Of a stretch of DNA of 64,000 bases, positions 33,004-44,283 are shown piece after piece. The notes beneath the pieces are model-generated. The model did not search any database. It worked only from the letters and a program-made list of their open reading frames with translations, and had not been told where the DNA came from. The position numbers and the translations under genes are program-made. Each line of letters begins with the position of its first letter. Within the stretch, counting starts at the first letter, position 1. The stretch covers positions 98,257,600-98,321,599 of the forward strand of contig OZ038384.1 of assembly GCA_964036045.1 (NCBI GenBank). Direction: 5' to 3'. This DNA is from Eutreptiella sp. 'Long Island Sound 2002' (Eukaryota > Euglenozoa > Euglenophyceae > Eutreptiales > Eutreptiaceae).

Positions 33004-34010
33004 CCCCTGTGTGACATTCCGTCTGGTTGTTGCTCCTTTACGGGGCCCTGGACAGTCACCTGTTCTTCCCTTCGCATGTTGCGACGGGTCGCTGTTTTCT
33101 GTCGGCCGCTGCGGCCGGTGCTCTTGCTGGTGTCGTTTCCGCGTTCGCGGAGCCCAGTAGTTGGTGTGTTGGGGCTGTACTGAATGTGGCATGGTGTGCC
33201 GTTTGCGCGTCAGCGGCGCCCAATAATTGGCGTATTGAGGATGTGCTGGTTGTTGCCGGGGTCGTTTGACTGTTTTTGCTATCCACGCGCCTCTGTCCAC
33301 AGGCCGTTCGTAGCCTGCTTCGCTGTGTTTCTGTGTGTGTGAGGCCCAGGTGCCCTGTTCCTCCACGCGCTGTCCCAGCCGTCCATCATATGTCCTTTTC
33401 CCCCTCACGGCTGGTCTGCCCCTGATGGGCTTCCGCTCCTGTTGCGCAAACAGCCCATCTGGGCTGCGGGAGACACCCCCCACCTGATGCCGGTTGAGCA
33501 GGGGTTGCCCTGGCACCCGGTAGCGACGGGGCTTTATTGTCGCTGCCTCCCATGCGCACGCTCTGCCATCCGCTCCATTCTGGTTCCCTGTCCCTGCTGT
33601 TCTGGTTGCCTCTCCTGCCTTGCTGTGCCCCTCCTCCTTGTTTGCTGTGCTCGCCCTTGTCCCTCCTGGTGTGGCTCCCGCGTTCTGTGTGTCTGTGTTG
33701 CTCCTCCCCCTGTCTGTTGGCGCTCCTGGGTGCCCCTGTTGTGCACCCCCTCCTATCCCACCCGCCTGCCCCCCGTACGAGGGTTTCACGTCCCCGTACG
33801 ACGTGGACTGTCCCGTGCGCGGTTGGCTGGTCACGGCCCTGTTGCCACCCCCGTGGCGGGCACCTCCCGGCGCGCGAGGCGCAGTTCCCGCCCTTGTGGA
33901 GTACGTGGGCACCTTGTAGAGGGAGGGGAGGGGGTTTGCTGATGGCTCTCTCGGCGTGTGCCGCATTTGGTGGTTGCTGCAGTGTTCGCACCTCATGGTT
34001 CCCTTGTGTA
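33004..34010 (-). repeat. GC-rich dispersed repeat C, copy 2 (fullest)
   Basis: On the minus strand it carries an uninterrupted frame of 381 codons (33996-32851), starting MRCEHCSNHQMRHTPREPS and rich in R, T, G, Q and P. The frame includes a CxxC-type start, a duplicated NYWAP motif and a C-terminal HAKGRTGDCPGPRKGATTR. It resembles no family I know; a gag-like or low-complexity element protein is possible. It lies directly upstream of the poly-glutaredoxin gene, so that promoter may fall in or beside it. Confidence 0.55.
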
Positions 34011-35786
34011 TTGTTGTGTGTCATGTTGGGGCTCGTCTCACTGCCGTGTGTGGGGCGGCCCTGTGCCCAGTCGCTTTGCTGCTTGCGTTCCTCCCAATTT
34101 CGGGCTCTTTCTTTTTCTGCTGGCACGCTCATTGCTGCTAGTGTGCAGCGCTAGGGGGGCAGCATGTCGCTCCCTGCATCCCATTGTGGCTGTCGGGTTG
34201 TCCCACTTGCAGTTGGGTGGTACAAGGGGCACCGGGCACTGTTGCACATGTCTCCAAATCTACAAACTTACCTGTCACTGGTGGTTGTTGGGGTTGTTCT
34301 GGGGTGAATGTGGTGCATTGTTGCTCTTTTGCTTTCTGGGCTGCTGAGGGGCTCCCTGTTTGAGGACTTCACTCCGGGCTGTCCACGCCTCGGAGCTAGG
34401 GACTCGTGTGAGTCCACCCCCTGGTTGGTCGTGTGCAGTGACCATCAATGGTTTGGACGCTGTGTCTCATAAGCGTGCCCAAGGCCCTTGCACTAGGCCC
34501 TGGTGATAGAACTTAGCTACTCGCGGGCAGTACATGTTTTAGTACATGTTTTAGGTCGCTGCCCAATGGACAACCATGTAGCCGGCTGCCAACCCCCCGC
34601 AGGGGCGACCCCCTTACTTAGGTTTGGGTTGCCTTCTCCTCCCGGTGTGGTCGGGATGGTGATGGCTCCCGGGAGTGCATCAGGGAAGCATCCCTTCTAT
34701 GTTGTGTGTAGGTGTGGCCTTGGTTGTTGCGTGTGTGGTGGACGCCGTGTTGGCGTTGGGGCGTGGGGTCGTGGGCCCTTGGTGATGCTCCACATTCGTG
34801 CCTTGTTTGTGGGCAGCGGTGGCTGTGTGTGGGTGAAGTGTCCGTGTTGTGGGTTTGGCCCCCACGCTGGGTGTTGGGTGTTGGGCTGGTGTTGGTGCTT
34901 GCGGTGAGTGGTGTGGCTGTCCGCCGCTATTGTTGCAGTACACTACTTTGCTTTGCTCTGTTGTACTTGTTGTACTGTGTGCTATGTGTTGGCGTGTGCT
35001 GGCGCATTTGTGTGCCTCTGCCGGCTTTGGTCTGCTGCGCTGCGTTGTGTGCTATGCTGCCTCCGCGTTGTGCGCTACGCTGCCTCCGTGAGGCGTGGCG
35101 GCCGCGGCTACCCGGGCACGGCCGCTCCCCCCGTTGGGGCCGAGTTCGGGTAACCTCCGAAGCGCTTGGATAGCGCCGCCCACCCATTGGCTGGGAAGTC
35201 CCGAGCCCCTGGGGCCTGCCTTTGAGGCTCCCCCCCCCCCCAGTGATTCCCTTGAAGCCGGTGAGGAGGGTGCGCACGGGGGCTGGGTGCGGGCAGTCAG
35301 TAAGCGATACCTTGCTCCCTGGCAGAGCCTTCACAAACGGGTAGGGTGTAGTACAAACTCAGAAAAAGGGCGGCGTGGAGTAGCGGCCCCAGGCGGAAGT
35401 TTTCTGACAAAAATGGTCCTTGTGACACATGATTCAACAAGATCAGTGCGTCGTGGGGGATTGCCTGAGGCAAATGTGTCGGAGTAGCCCCACGCCTCCA
35501 CCCATGCCTGGGGGGGGGGGGGGGGATGATTTGGCCCCCTGGACAACACCGGCTGACCCACCTCCCACCCGCATCAGAAAAATTTTCCTCCGGAGAAAAA
35601 TGAAATTTCTTGAAGGTACACAAACTTTGCTTTGGCCTCTGACCCTGCCCCCCCCTCCCCAGAGGTGGTGGGGGGGGGGGGGGATTCTGCCCACTGGGCT
35701 ACGGCCCGCACGGGAGCGTCTTTCCTGACCCCCCCTTGCCTCCCTCATGATCAAGCTAGTGCGGTCCCTCGGAAAAATTTCTTGTG
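34011..35786. other. Unassigned GT-rich sequence
   Basis: Between about 34680 and 35060 the plus strand is GT-rich with repeated GTTGGGTGTTGGG-like words. No protein is recognised. C and G tracts lie at about 35230, 35511 and 35669. Confidence 0.4.
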
Positions 35787-36304
35787 CTGCGGCATGCTGC
35801 GGCACGCTGCGGCATGCTGCGGCATGCTGCGGCACGCTGCGGCATGCTGCGGCATGCTTCTGCCTGCACATGTGGGTACCTACACTTCTATGGGAGCAGA
35901 CAGACAAGGCAGACAAGCTGATGTGGTCCCCAATACCTTCCCAATACACCAAAAAAGCGGAGATCTGTGCAACAATAGAGAGGAACTGACAGGCAAAACA
36001 TTGCCCTTTCCGGGAATGGAACCCAGGACACTCCAAAATGGTATGTGGTACATAGACCACTGAGCTACCATCCAGTTCTGGAATATCTGTGCAACAAAGG
36101 CTTCAGATGTTCGACGTGTTATGAAAAAAAAAGTCCGCCATGTGAAAATTTTGGCTCGCTGCGGCATGCTGCGGCATGCTGCGGCACGCTGCGGCATGCT
36201 GCGGCATGCTTCAAAACCCCCATGTGCAGCTCCAAAAAACAGGTGCTGCGGCATGCTGCGGCATGCTGCGGCACGCTGCGGCATGCTGCGGCATGCTGCG
36301 GCTG
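35787..36304. repeat. 10-bp palindrome-containing minisatellite in three clusters
   Basis: The unit GCTGCGGCAT/GCTGCGGCAC repeats in clusters at 35787-35859, 36157-36212 and 36244-36304. Most junctions create GCATGC. The CAT/CAC variants follow the same order in the clusters (CAT CAT CAC CAT CAT). It reads through as RHAAACCGML on one strand and PQHAAACRSV on the other. Confidence 0.85.
36002..36073 (-). repeat. tRNA-like sequence, probably SINE head
   Basis: On the minus strand GGTAGCTCAGTGGTC is a good A box. CTGGGTTCCATTCCCGG makes a complete T arm (five pairs, one wobble). The D stem and acceptor stem do not close, so I read it as a tRNA-derived repeat between two minisatellite clusters. 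Confidence 0.45.
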
Positions 36305-36450
36305 CACTAGCTTGCTCATGATTGTACTATGCCTTCATACCCCATGATTGCAGTGTGCCCCAACACCCGAGGATTGCACCGGAATACTGGCACAACGGAC
36401 CAATCACCCCCCACCCACACATCCATGACCACCCCCGCACCCGCGCATAC

Positions 36451-36837
36451 CCCGGCCGCGCCCATGGCGCCTTGATGCGTGTTGGCGCGAGGCCCCTGGG
36501 CTTGTAAGGCACCCAATCGGCGCACACTGCCCACTGTCGGTCCGCCGGAAGCCACAGAGACTGGTTGGCTCAGCCTTGCTCTTTCCTGGAGGTACGGACT
36601 TCGCCACACCGAGGCCTCAGGAGCCGTGGCGATTGGCTGAGTGGCACCCGCTGTTGGGCCCACTGTACTCCAGAGATTGGTGGGTCGTGGACTAATATGG
36701 GGCACTGACAGGGACAGGGCAAGGAGGCCGGCAGCTGCAGCCAGGGCCCCCACAACGTGGGAGGGAGCCACGGCGCTTGAAGGGGAAGACTCAGGCACCG
36801 CCATGGGTATGCTGTGGTATGTGCCTTGCTGTGACAT
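36451..36837 (-). CDS. Putative exon of a single-pass membrane or targeted protein
   Basis: From ATG the frame reads MSQQGTYHSIPMAVPESSPS, then a hydrophobic segment VVGALAAAAGLLALSLSV at residues about 28-47, then a Pro/Thr-rich and Arg-containing tail (SPYLQERARLSQPV). It ends at a GCCGGG|GTATGC donor in phase 0, 129 codons in all. The donor matches the style seen in the other genes here. An alternative start is an acceptor at ATGGACTCAG just upstream. No family is recognised and the next exon was not found. It could be a targeting or anchor exon. Confidence 0.35.
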
Positions 36838-36959
36838 GGTAGTGCCTGAGTCCATGAAAGCCGGCAAAGAGGCAAAGTCCTCAGTGAAGAGTTTGGCAAA
36901 AGAATCAGCATACCCCCGCCCCTCCCCTACAAGAGCAACACTAGAGTTCCAGATTTTGA

Positions 36960-37300
36960 CAAAAACGACACATCTTGTTGCTCTGACAAGGGCGCCGTTT
37001 GTGCGCGCCGTGAGAAGAGACAAGCGGTGACTATTGCGTCATGAATGTACCATTCGTCAGGTGATTCCCCAATCGCCACCTCCAAAGGACGAGAAGGGGT
37101 GAAAGCGGGTGGCGGGCAGCAGTCAATATCCCCAAACCACCATCCCCAGCCTTACATCACCGAAAAAAACGTGCTCTTTATGGACCACCAGAAAATGGAA
37201 CCGCCAGATTCCGCAGGAACAACACCAACTGTTACTCTGACAAGGGTGTTGCTCTCGCAAAAGGGGGGGGGGGGACAGCTAATTGAGACCAACACCCGTC
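36960..37300 (-). repeat. Dispersed repeat E, copy 1
   Basis: The minus strand shares GGCGGTTCC-x-TTTCTG, then GGCTGGGGATGGT and a CTGACAAGG-containing block with 46505-47112. The two copies are in opposite orientation. Confidence 0.45.
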
Positions 37301-40300
37301 CTCCCTGGGAACGCAGGCACACATGCACTGGGCTGAAGAGGCACTGACTGAAGAGCCGGTGCCTCTGCCCATTGCCGTAAGTACAAACACACTGCACAAG
37401 GCAAACAACGTGCCCCAAATAAGTATTCATTCGCCACACTCCCAAACGTAGGAGGAAGGAAGTATCTGCCACCCCGGCAACACTGCATTTTGATGGTCCA
37501 AGGGGTTTATATTTCCGCCACCCCTTGTGGTGACAGGTACACGGTACCCTTTCCCTCAAAAACGGGCCCAATAACAGCACCAGCACCAAGAGAACAGTGA
37601 GCAAATGGTCATCTAAGTAATCTCCCACAGTCACAGTTGTGCAAGGATGTGCTCCAAGTACGCAATATGTTGTACTCTTCTTGTCATTTCACTTCCATCT
37701 TCCGCAAAAGGGAACCACTTACGGCCGCTGTGTGCATGCCACGCTTTTTACGAGCAAAGGACCAGCAAGATTTCTCAACCTTTGTCCTTTAGTGCTGCAA
37801 CGGGGTTTCAAGGATAATCCCCTGCCCGTTCCATCATTATAGATTCAACTCAAAAATTTTACCAGGCCAGCGTTGTTGGAAAATGGACATCAAAACAGAG
37901 CGGATTCGACATCTTTCACGTCTGTGACAAAGCAAGCGTTGGTGGCTTCATGGCAACTGCAACACCCTTGCATGATTAGAGGTGATGTCCCATGACGTGC
38001 TGTGAGAGAACATTTGGGCCCATGGCATTTCCGCCCCTTTCCCCCACTTGGTAGCTGTTGGTGCCTTATCATTTCTACTTGCATGCATGTGGTTCGCGTC
38101 ATTCGTGTTTCACTTGCCCCAACACAGCAAAGGAGATGTAGCTGATTTCCATCTTGTTGTTGGAATGGGCTGGCCTTGATACACCACAGGTTATGCAGCC
38201 ATGTTCCTCCACCGTGCTTCGGAGACCCGACACGGTTATGTAGCCAGCACTCCTCTCCGGTTAGGACAAGAAGGGTCAATTGGACAATTTTTTTGATGAT
38301 GAGGTTGTTCTACATAGTAGGCGCATAATGGCAGCTTTTGTTGAATGGTTTTTGGCCCGTTGGACTTCCATCACAACGAACAGAAGTGGAATTTTTGGCT
38401 TTGGAATAAATGCACAATTGTTTTGCCATTTGTGGTTGACAGTGTGCATGGCGGCAGGCTTGTCTGGGAGGCTGCTGTTCGTACCGTGCGCACAGAGTCT
38501 CAACGACTCTGAGACCATGTGGCTTGGAGGCGTGTTGCAAAACCTACTGTGTCTTCACCCCTTCCTGAACCTCTTGTTTTCTTTTCTCGCAGGTGTTGTC
38601 ATGATGCCCCTCACGACCAGTACCTGCAGGCGCAAAAGATGGGTACAACAGGTGCATAGAAGGCTTTCGCATGAGCAGAAGCACAAGTGGACGTGCGTGA
38701 GTTGCACTGGCAACCGGCAACGACATTCCGGCAAAAAAGCCGACCTGCTGCCATTCTCTTGGAAAGCAGCTCCATAATGAAAGCAGTGCATAGCAGCATC
38801 GTTTGCCAAGGTCCGACAAAGTGCCTGAGCCTAAGACCGATGACCACCATCCGCCAGTCAAATTGCGTGCAGAATGGCAAAATACTACTCCTGTACTGCA
38901 GTATTCCACGGTGGCTGAAGAATAATACAGTGCACAGTGCACCGCTCAGCCCCCGGGGAGGGTGGGGGCTACAGAGAAGCAGTGCTCGAATATATAACAT
39001 GACATGCATGACCCGTTCCGTTGCTTCAGTGTCGGGTACGGGAGGCCCTGAAAGCCCCTAACAGTACATGGGCCTGGCACACCTCGGACCCACATGCTCC
39101 GCCGTTGGCAATGGAATCCGGATAATTGAGCCCCCCCAAATCCCTGAGTGCCCACTCTGTCCCGAACTGCAAGCCCTTCCTCGAACCCCGTGTGGAACCG
39201 GTTCAACGGTTACTGCACTCTAATTGCACCGGTTCGATGCGGTTCACCTTGGCACAGCTGCTGCCGCCAGAAAGTTTCTAAATGCCACTTGCTCCGTACT
39301 GCCCTGGGGGTTTTTTGTGCCATAAAAGTGTGCTTTCAGGAACGGTCTCAGAAAGCCATTTCGCGGTGAACACGGCCGCGCGTGGAGTGCTGGCGCATGC
39401 GCCGGCGCGGAATGGTACCTCAAACCACCTTCCCCGGGTTCAACATGCTTTGCCGCAGTTCACGTAGGAAGGTGGTACGGTTCAATGTGGGTCCCCAAGC
39501 TATGCCAAAGTATTGTTGTTCTGGAAATGTGCAAAGACTTATTTTTTGTGTCGCTGCTTCTTTGATGGTGTTACAACCCTCCTGCACGTGTTGCGAGGAG
39601 TCTGGGGCCGGAGTCCATGGCACGCTTGCCACGTGATTTTATGCAACCAGCCACAACAAGCCAATGGGGACATCGTTGTTTAGCCAAATTAGTGCCCGGA
39701 TTCGGCGATCGATTCGACGTGTGCAACACTCCAAAAGGGGGCTTCGTGTAGTGTCCACTCCCAACCGAGCCGTGAAACTGATCTTGGACCTTCGGATGCC
39801 CAGGAGGAGGTACAGAAACCTACCCACATGGTTTTCCTCCGAGACCGATGTAGCAAGACATGAAATTGCCCCATTTTGGTGCATGCTACCGCCCTCGCAT
39901 CACACGACGCACAAGGGATGTGTGATTTTGCGAGCTACCAAGCTTTTGCATTGTACAATATATAACGAGAAGGTTGCTGTGTCTTGGCCTTTTCAGGCTT
40001 GGCTACACGGTACAGCGACTCTATAACGCGAGTCGATACCACAAGAATCATTTTGAGCCGCCCCCCCCTCTCCCACCCCAGCATTCCCACCAAGAACACT
40101 GACCTTGAACACAGTGTCAGGCCATGATGGATTTGTTGGCCAGACATCCCAACAGGGCAACAGGGCGAGCAACTCCTTGCCCCACCCATGGGAATGCCAT
40201 CCCCCAGTCCCCCCTTCCCCATGGCGAGCCGCGGCCGACTCGACCCGGCTGGAAATATTGGCAACCGCCGGAAACCGCCGGTGGTAGCGGTCAGATCCGG

Positions 40301-40887
40301 TGGGCCTGCCTTTGGCTCAGTTCTTGGTTGTTGGGGTGAGTGTGGGCTGGTTGTGGGCTAGCCCAAACTAGCCACTGGCCGGCTGGCGAGCTGGTTGGAG
40401 CCCCCGCATCCCTCCCCCCGTGTCCCCACACTGCCCACAACGGCCCTGAAATGCGTCGTCCCGTCCACACACGCACGCCATGTCCTGATCACCACACTGG
40501 TGGCCTGGGGACGCAACAGAACTACACCACCAAGGCTCGTAGGCACCCGAATCCGATTTCCCTGAGTCCCCGAAGACGCCGTGGAAAAACGGGAAAGATG
40601 GAAAAATGGGGAAAGACGGGGGGAAATGCGGGGGGAATGGGGAATCATTAGAAGAGCACAATAGAAGTTGTATGGACAACCTCTACAAGTGGCAGGAAAA
40701 CGGCGAACAAGGGCGGGGAGGGGGTAGTGAGAGAAAAACGGGAGAGAAATGCGACGAGATACCCCTATTCCCCAATCCCATTTTCCCCATTTTTCCGGAG
40801 GCCGCAGACCTTCCCATTAGTCGAAAGTATCCGTGGGTATCCGAAAATTCGGGTACCTCGGAGGCTTGAGCTCGGGGACGCGACAAC
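37301..40887. other. Unassigned 3.6 kb
   Basis: One frame at 38280-38777 (+) is hydrophobic and runs through a strong acceptor-like site (TTTTCTTTTCTCGCAG at about 38590). I recognise no product. A fragment like the 85-bp repeat of the phosphatase intron (GGTTATGTAGCC) lies near 38235. Confidence 0.4.
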
Positions 40888-41093
40888 TCAGAACTGAACC
40901 ACATCCATCATATTTGTGATGCGGTAGGTGGGGAAATCATCTTCAAAGGCGTATGGCGCGTCCTTGGCGTAAGTGATGTAGGCCGTGTGCATCCCGGCCG
41001 CCGCACCACATTTGATGTCCCAAAGCGCATCGCCAACGAAGAGGGAGTCCTTAGCGCTGCCGCCGAGGAGTTCCAATGCCTTCAGTGCGGGAC
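40888..41093 (-). CDS. HAD-family phosphatase, exon 4 (C-terminal)
   Basis: It begins after CTGCGCAG in phase 1 and reads GPALKALELLGGSAKDSLFV, then GDALWDIKCGAAAGM. That is HAD motif IV with the two Mg2+-binding acidic residues (about D172 and D176 of the joined protein). The final strand, AYITYAKDAPYAF, leads to the end DVVQF and a TGA at 40888-40890. It joins exon 3 exactly (KPHP-G-PALKAL), as in Gph/PpaX-type phosphatases. Confidence 0.85.
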
Positions 41094-41287
41094 CTGCGCA
41101 GACGATGCATGGACCGACACAAAGGGCTGGTGCCGGCACCAATCAGGTGCCTGGCACCCGCACAACTGCATGGATTGTGCGTGTCCGTCGAGTGCGAAAA
41201 CGAAACATGTTTCATAAAGTCCAACGACCTTGAATGTAGCAACGAGAGACAATCGTCCTTCATGCAACTGTTGGCGTACACTGGAGA

Positions 41288-41640
41288 CAGCATGGGTTAT
41301 GTAGCCACCAGGCCCACTTATGGGCCCTTTTTGATTTTGTCCCCTACTCTGAAGCGGTGGGGACCCCCCAAATAGCAGGGTTTATGTAGCCACTAGGCCT
41401 ACTTGTAGGCCCTTTCTGATTTTGTCCCCTGCTCTGAAGCGTTGGGGACCCCTTAGACAGCACGGGTTATGCAGCCACTAGGCCCATTTGTGGGCCCTTT
41501 GTGGTTTTGTCCCCTGCTTTGAAGTGTTGGGGACCCCTCAGGCAGCACGGGTTATGTAGCCACCAGGCCCACTTGTGGGCCACCTCTGATTTTGTCTCCT
41601 GCTCTGAAGCGTTGGGGACCCCTCAGGCAGCACGGGTCAC
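41288..41640. repeat. Four tandem copies of an 85-bp repeat in phosphatase intron 3
   Basis: Units start CAGCACGGGTTATGTAGCC and end TTGGGGACCCCTCAGG. Start points are 41288, 41374, 41458 and 41543, with a fifth partial unit at 41628. The two central copies differ slightly more from the others. They are non-coding. Confidence 0.9.
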
Positions 41641-41886
41641 AGCTTTTCTCGGTCTCCCATCTAACAACAAAGACAAGCTCTCAACAGTTTTTTTTCTTGG
41701 GACCCTTCTCCGCCTGTCGCAGTTTGTAGCTTCTCTCGTGTTTGGGATTTTGAGCCCTTGCTTTGTTTTGATGAGCCACACGCGCATTCTGCTCGACGAA
41801 AACTGAAGTCCGATGACCCTGACCTGTGCCGCAGGAGTCGCGGAGAATTTAGGACTCCCTGTCGTCTCCCTCCCTCCGTCTCACAC

Positions 41887-42019
41887 CCGGATGCGGTTTG
41901 TGCTTCGTTGTGCTCTCCGGGGTCAGAAACGCGTCGAAGTAATCAAAAATGCCCAAGCTCCTGGTGAAGAGTTCTGCTGTGTGCCGGGTACGGGACGTCA
42001 CAATCGCCAGCTTCTTCCC
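41887..42019 (-). CDS. HAD-family phosphatase, exon 3
   Basis: It runs from acceptor GTCCCAG|GGG (phase 0) to donor CCGG|GTGTGA (phase 1). It encodes GKKLAIVTSRTRHTAELF, with HAD motif II (Thr114 of the hydrophobic strand), then SLGIFDYFDAF and TTKHKPHP with the motif III Lys147. A TGA lies just upstream of the in-frame ATG, which confirms that this is an internal exon and not a separate start. Confidence 0.85.
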
Positions 42020-42315
42020 CTGGGACAGCATTCACCGGGGGGTGAGGCGCAGATTTGTCGGACAATTGCGCAAGGGGACCTGTTTGCATCCACAACCGAT
42101 TTGTTGCGAAATCAGGAGATTGGAAGGCTGCATCATGTGAATGCGCATTGCCTGATGCAAAGGCCAGCCCTGCTGGCGAGGGATATTCGGGACATTCACG
42201 CAAACCCCGAGCAATCACCACATCTATGTGCACCAAAACTACTGCCAAAGAGACATGGACACCGCGCAACAGCATCAAAGTATGCCACACGCCTCGCCAC
42301 GGAACAAGCTTGGCG

Positions 42316-42365
42316 AGGGAGAAAAAGGTTTGCGGGGCTGGGGGTCGTTCAAGCCCCTTTTCCAG
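42316..42365. repeat. Short dispersed repeat, copy 1
   Basis: GAGAAAAAGGTTTG, then a G tract and GGGTCGTTC, recurs at 43922-43965. Both lie in intron 2 of the phosphatase gene, in the same orientation. Confidence 0.4.
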
Positions 42366-43261
42366 ACCCCCCCCAGGTGGGGGGGGGGGGAGGGCGTGGC
42401 TCCCGGGACGGGAGCCCAAAACAGGCCCCGGGGGGGTCCCCGGGGGGTACCCCAACATATACAGCTCAAAATGAACCCCACGATGCGCCGATCCTTTAAG
42501 GTATGAATCATGGGGGGGGGCGGGGGTGGGGGGCTTCTTCAAATTTTTTCGACCTGGCCGCTTCGGCCGCTTTGCTTTTTGTGGCTGAGTTTCTGATGAG
42601 CCATCACTGGTACTTGGACTGCCCTTTTACAAAGGCTCTGTCACGGGAGCCCCTTTCCCAACCCCCCCCCCCCCCCCCGGCCGTCCACCCGGCGATCCGC
42701 TCCGTAATTGTCAAGAAAAAAAAATAGCCGGCCTCCGGTACGCTCGGACCTCAGCAGAGCGACCGCCAACGAGTGGCTGCTGTCAGCCATTGGCCAATGG
42801 GTGTCGGTTGACTATCAAGTGCCGTCGGTTACGAACGCTGGCACAGTGAAAGGTGGATCATTCGGTAAGGTGGACCATCGTGTCGATGGCTTGAGCTGCT
42901 GCTTCCAGCGGCACTTGTCTCGCCAGTACTCCAAATACTCCACACCGGGTACTCACTTTTTGTCCACAACATTTCTTAAGAACTATGTCTGACGGCCGTC
43001 GCACGCTCATGATGGTGAACCAGTCATTCACGATAACCCCCGACTTCCTTTTTCTCGCCCCACCCCCTCTTTTGCGTTTGAATCTGAACCGCGTGAGTGC
43101 TACTCCCCTCTGGTCATTGGTTGCCATGACAGGGGGCGATCACAACTGCAGCAGAAAGTGGGCAGTGGGAGCGGGATGATGCGAAGCACGGTCACGGCCA
43201 CGCAAGGCCACGGCAGGGCCAACGGGCCCCCCTGGACCGCCAAGGGTTCATGGTCGTCTGT

Positions 43262-43640
43262 GCCCCCCTGTGTGACATTCCGTCGGGTTGCTGTTTCTTT
43301 ACGGGGCCCTGGACAGTCACCCGTGCTTCCCTTCGCGTGTTGCGTCGGGTGCTGCGTTTTGTCGGCCGCTGCGGCCGCTGCTCGTGCTGGTGTCATTTCC
43401 GCGTTCGCGGAGCCCCGTGGTTGGTGTGCTGGGGCTGTGCTGGTTGCGGCGGGTGCCGTTTGTGCCTTAGCGGTGCCCAGCAGTTGGCGTACCGGGGGTT
43501 GTGCTGGTTGCTGCGGGGTTCAATTGACGGTTTTTGCTGCCCACGCACCTCCGGTCGCCCACAACCTGGTTCGCTGCGTTCCCGTGTGCGTGAGGCCCAG
43601 GTGCCCCACTCCTCCACACGTTGAACCGGCCGTCCACCCC
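43262..43640 (-). repeat. GC-rich dispersed repeat C, copy 3 (partial, diverged)
   Basis: It carries the terminal block TGTGTGACATTCCGTCGGGT and the duplicated core with CCCGTGGTTGGTGTGCTGGG. It loses similarity after about 43640. It is inserted in phosphatase intron 2. Confidence 0.6.
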
Positions 43641-44068
43641 CTGCGCTCCACCACTCTGTGGGTCGCGCGTGCGACGCGTTCCTCGATGGTCGCGGGTAGC
43701 GTGCGCTTCGCGGGTGGTGTGCGCTCCGCTATGGTTGACGTGGGTGGCGTGTGCGCTTGCGTGGTGTCCGGGGTGATGCACGGTGGCCGAGCAGTCGTCC
43801 TTGGTTCTGCCCACCCCGGTTTTGTCGGAGGTTCCTTCCCTTCACCCCCTTCCGGAAAAAGGTTTGTCAATCTTTTGAATCTCAGCTTTTCAGTATGTGC
43901 GTCCCATGTCCCCGGGGGAGGCGAGAAAAAGGTTTGTGGGGGGGGGGGGGTCGTTCGAGCACCCTTGACGGTTTGGCGGCGTTTTGGCAAGCAAGAGAGC
44001 GGCACCGAGTGAGCAAGCAGTAGCCAATGGTCAACTTAGACCTGTGCAGGGCTGAATCACAAGCACAC

Positions 44069-44283
44069 CTTATTCTTCAACACTTCCAAAGCTTCCTTGA
44101 CCCCAGGATACAGCACCACGTTCCCCTCCCAATGATTGATTTGATGTTCAAAGTGCGCTTGTGCCCAAGATTCCACGACACTTTCGTCGCATGGAATTTG
44201 GTGCTGTTCGCCGATCTCCTTGTATTGTTGCCGAAGCGGTTTGCCTATGGTCTTCTTCACTTCGGCATCAGTCATATTGATGC
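44069..44283 (-). CDS. HAD-family phosphatase, exon 2 (cap domain)
   Basis: It runs from acceptor CTCATTCAG|GC (phase 1) to donor AATAAG|GTGTGC (phase 0), 215 nt. It encodes an all-helical cap: INMTDAEVKKTIGKPLRQQY, a Glu/His-rich middle, then LYPGVKEALEVLKNK. The LYPGV-x-E-x-L-x-x-L step into exon 3's strand is typical of class C1 HAD phosphatases with a four-helix cap. Confidence 0.85.

Noticed and set aside
32851-33996. Host gene upstream of the glutaredoxin locus
   Set aside because: The sequence recurs at 8.6, 43.3 and 62.7 kb with frameshifts, so it is a dispersed repeat and not a single-copy gene.
35747-36347. HAAACCGML-type repeat proteins
   Set aside because: They are read-through of the 10-bp minisatellite on both strands and have no independent support.
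41288-41640. CRISPR array
   Set aside because: Units are contiguous 85-bp repeats without unique spacers, lie in a eukaryotic intron and have no cas genes near.
42032-42214. Separate small proteins around the phosphatase exons
   Set aside because: They overlap true exons in other frames or sit in introns. The four-exon phosphatase accounts for the coding signal.
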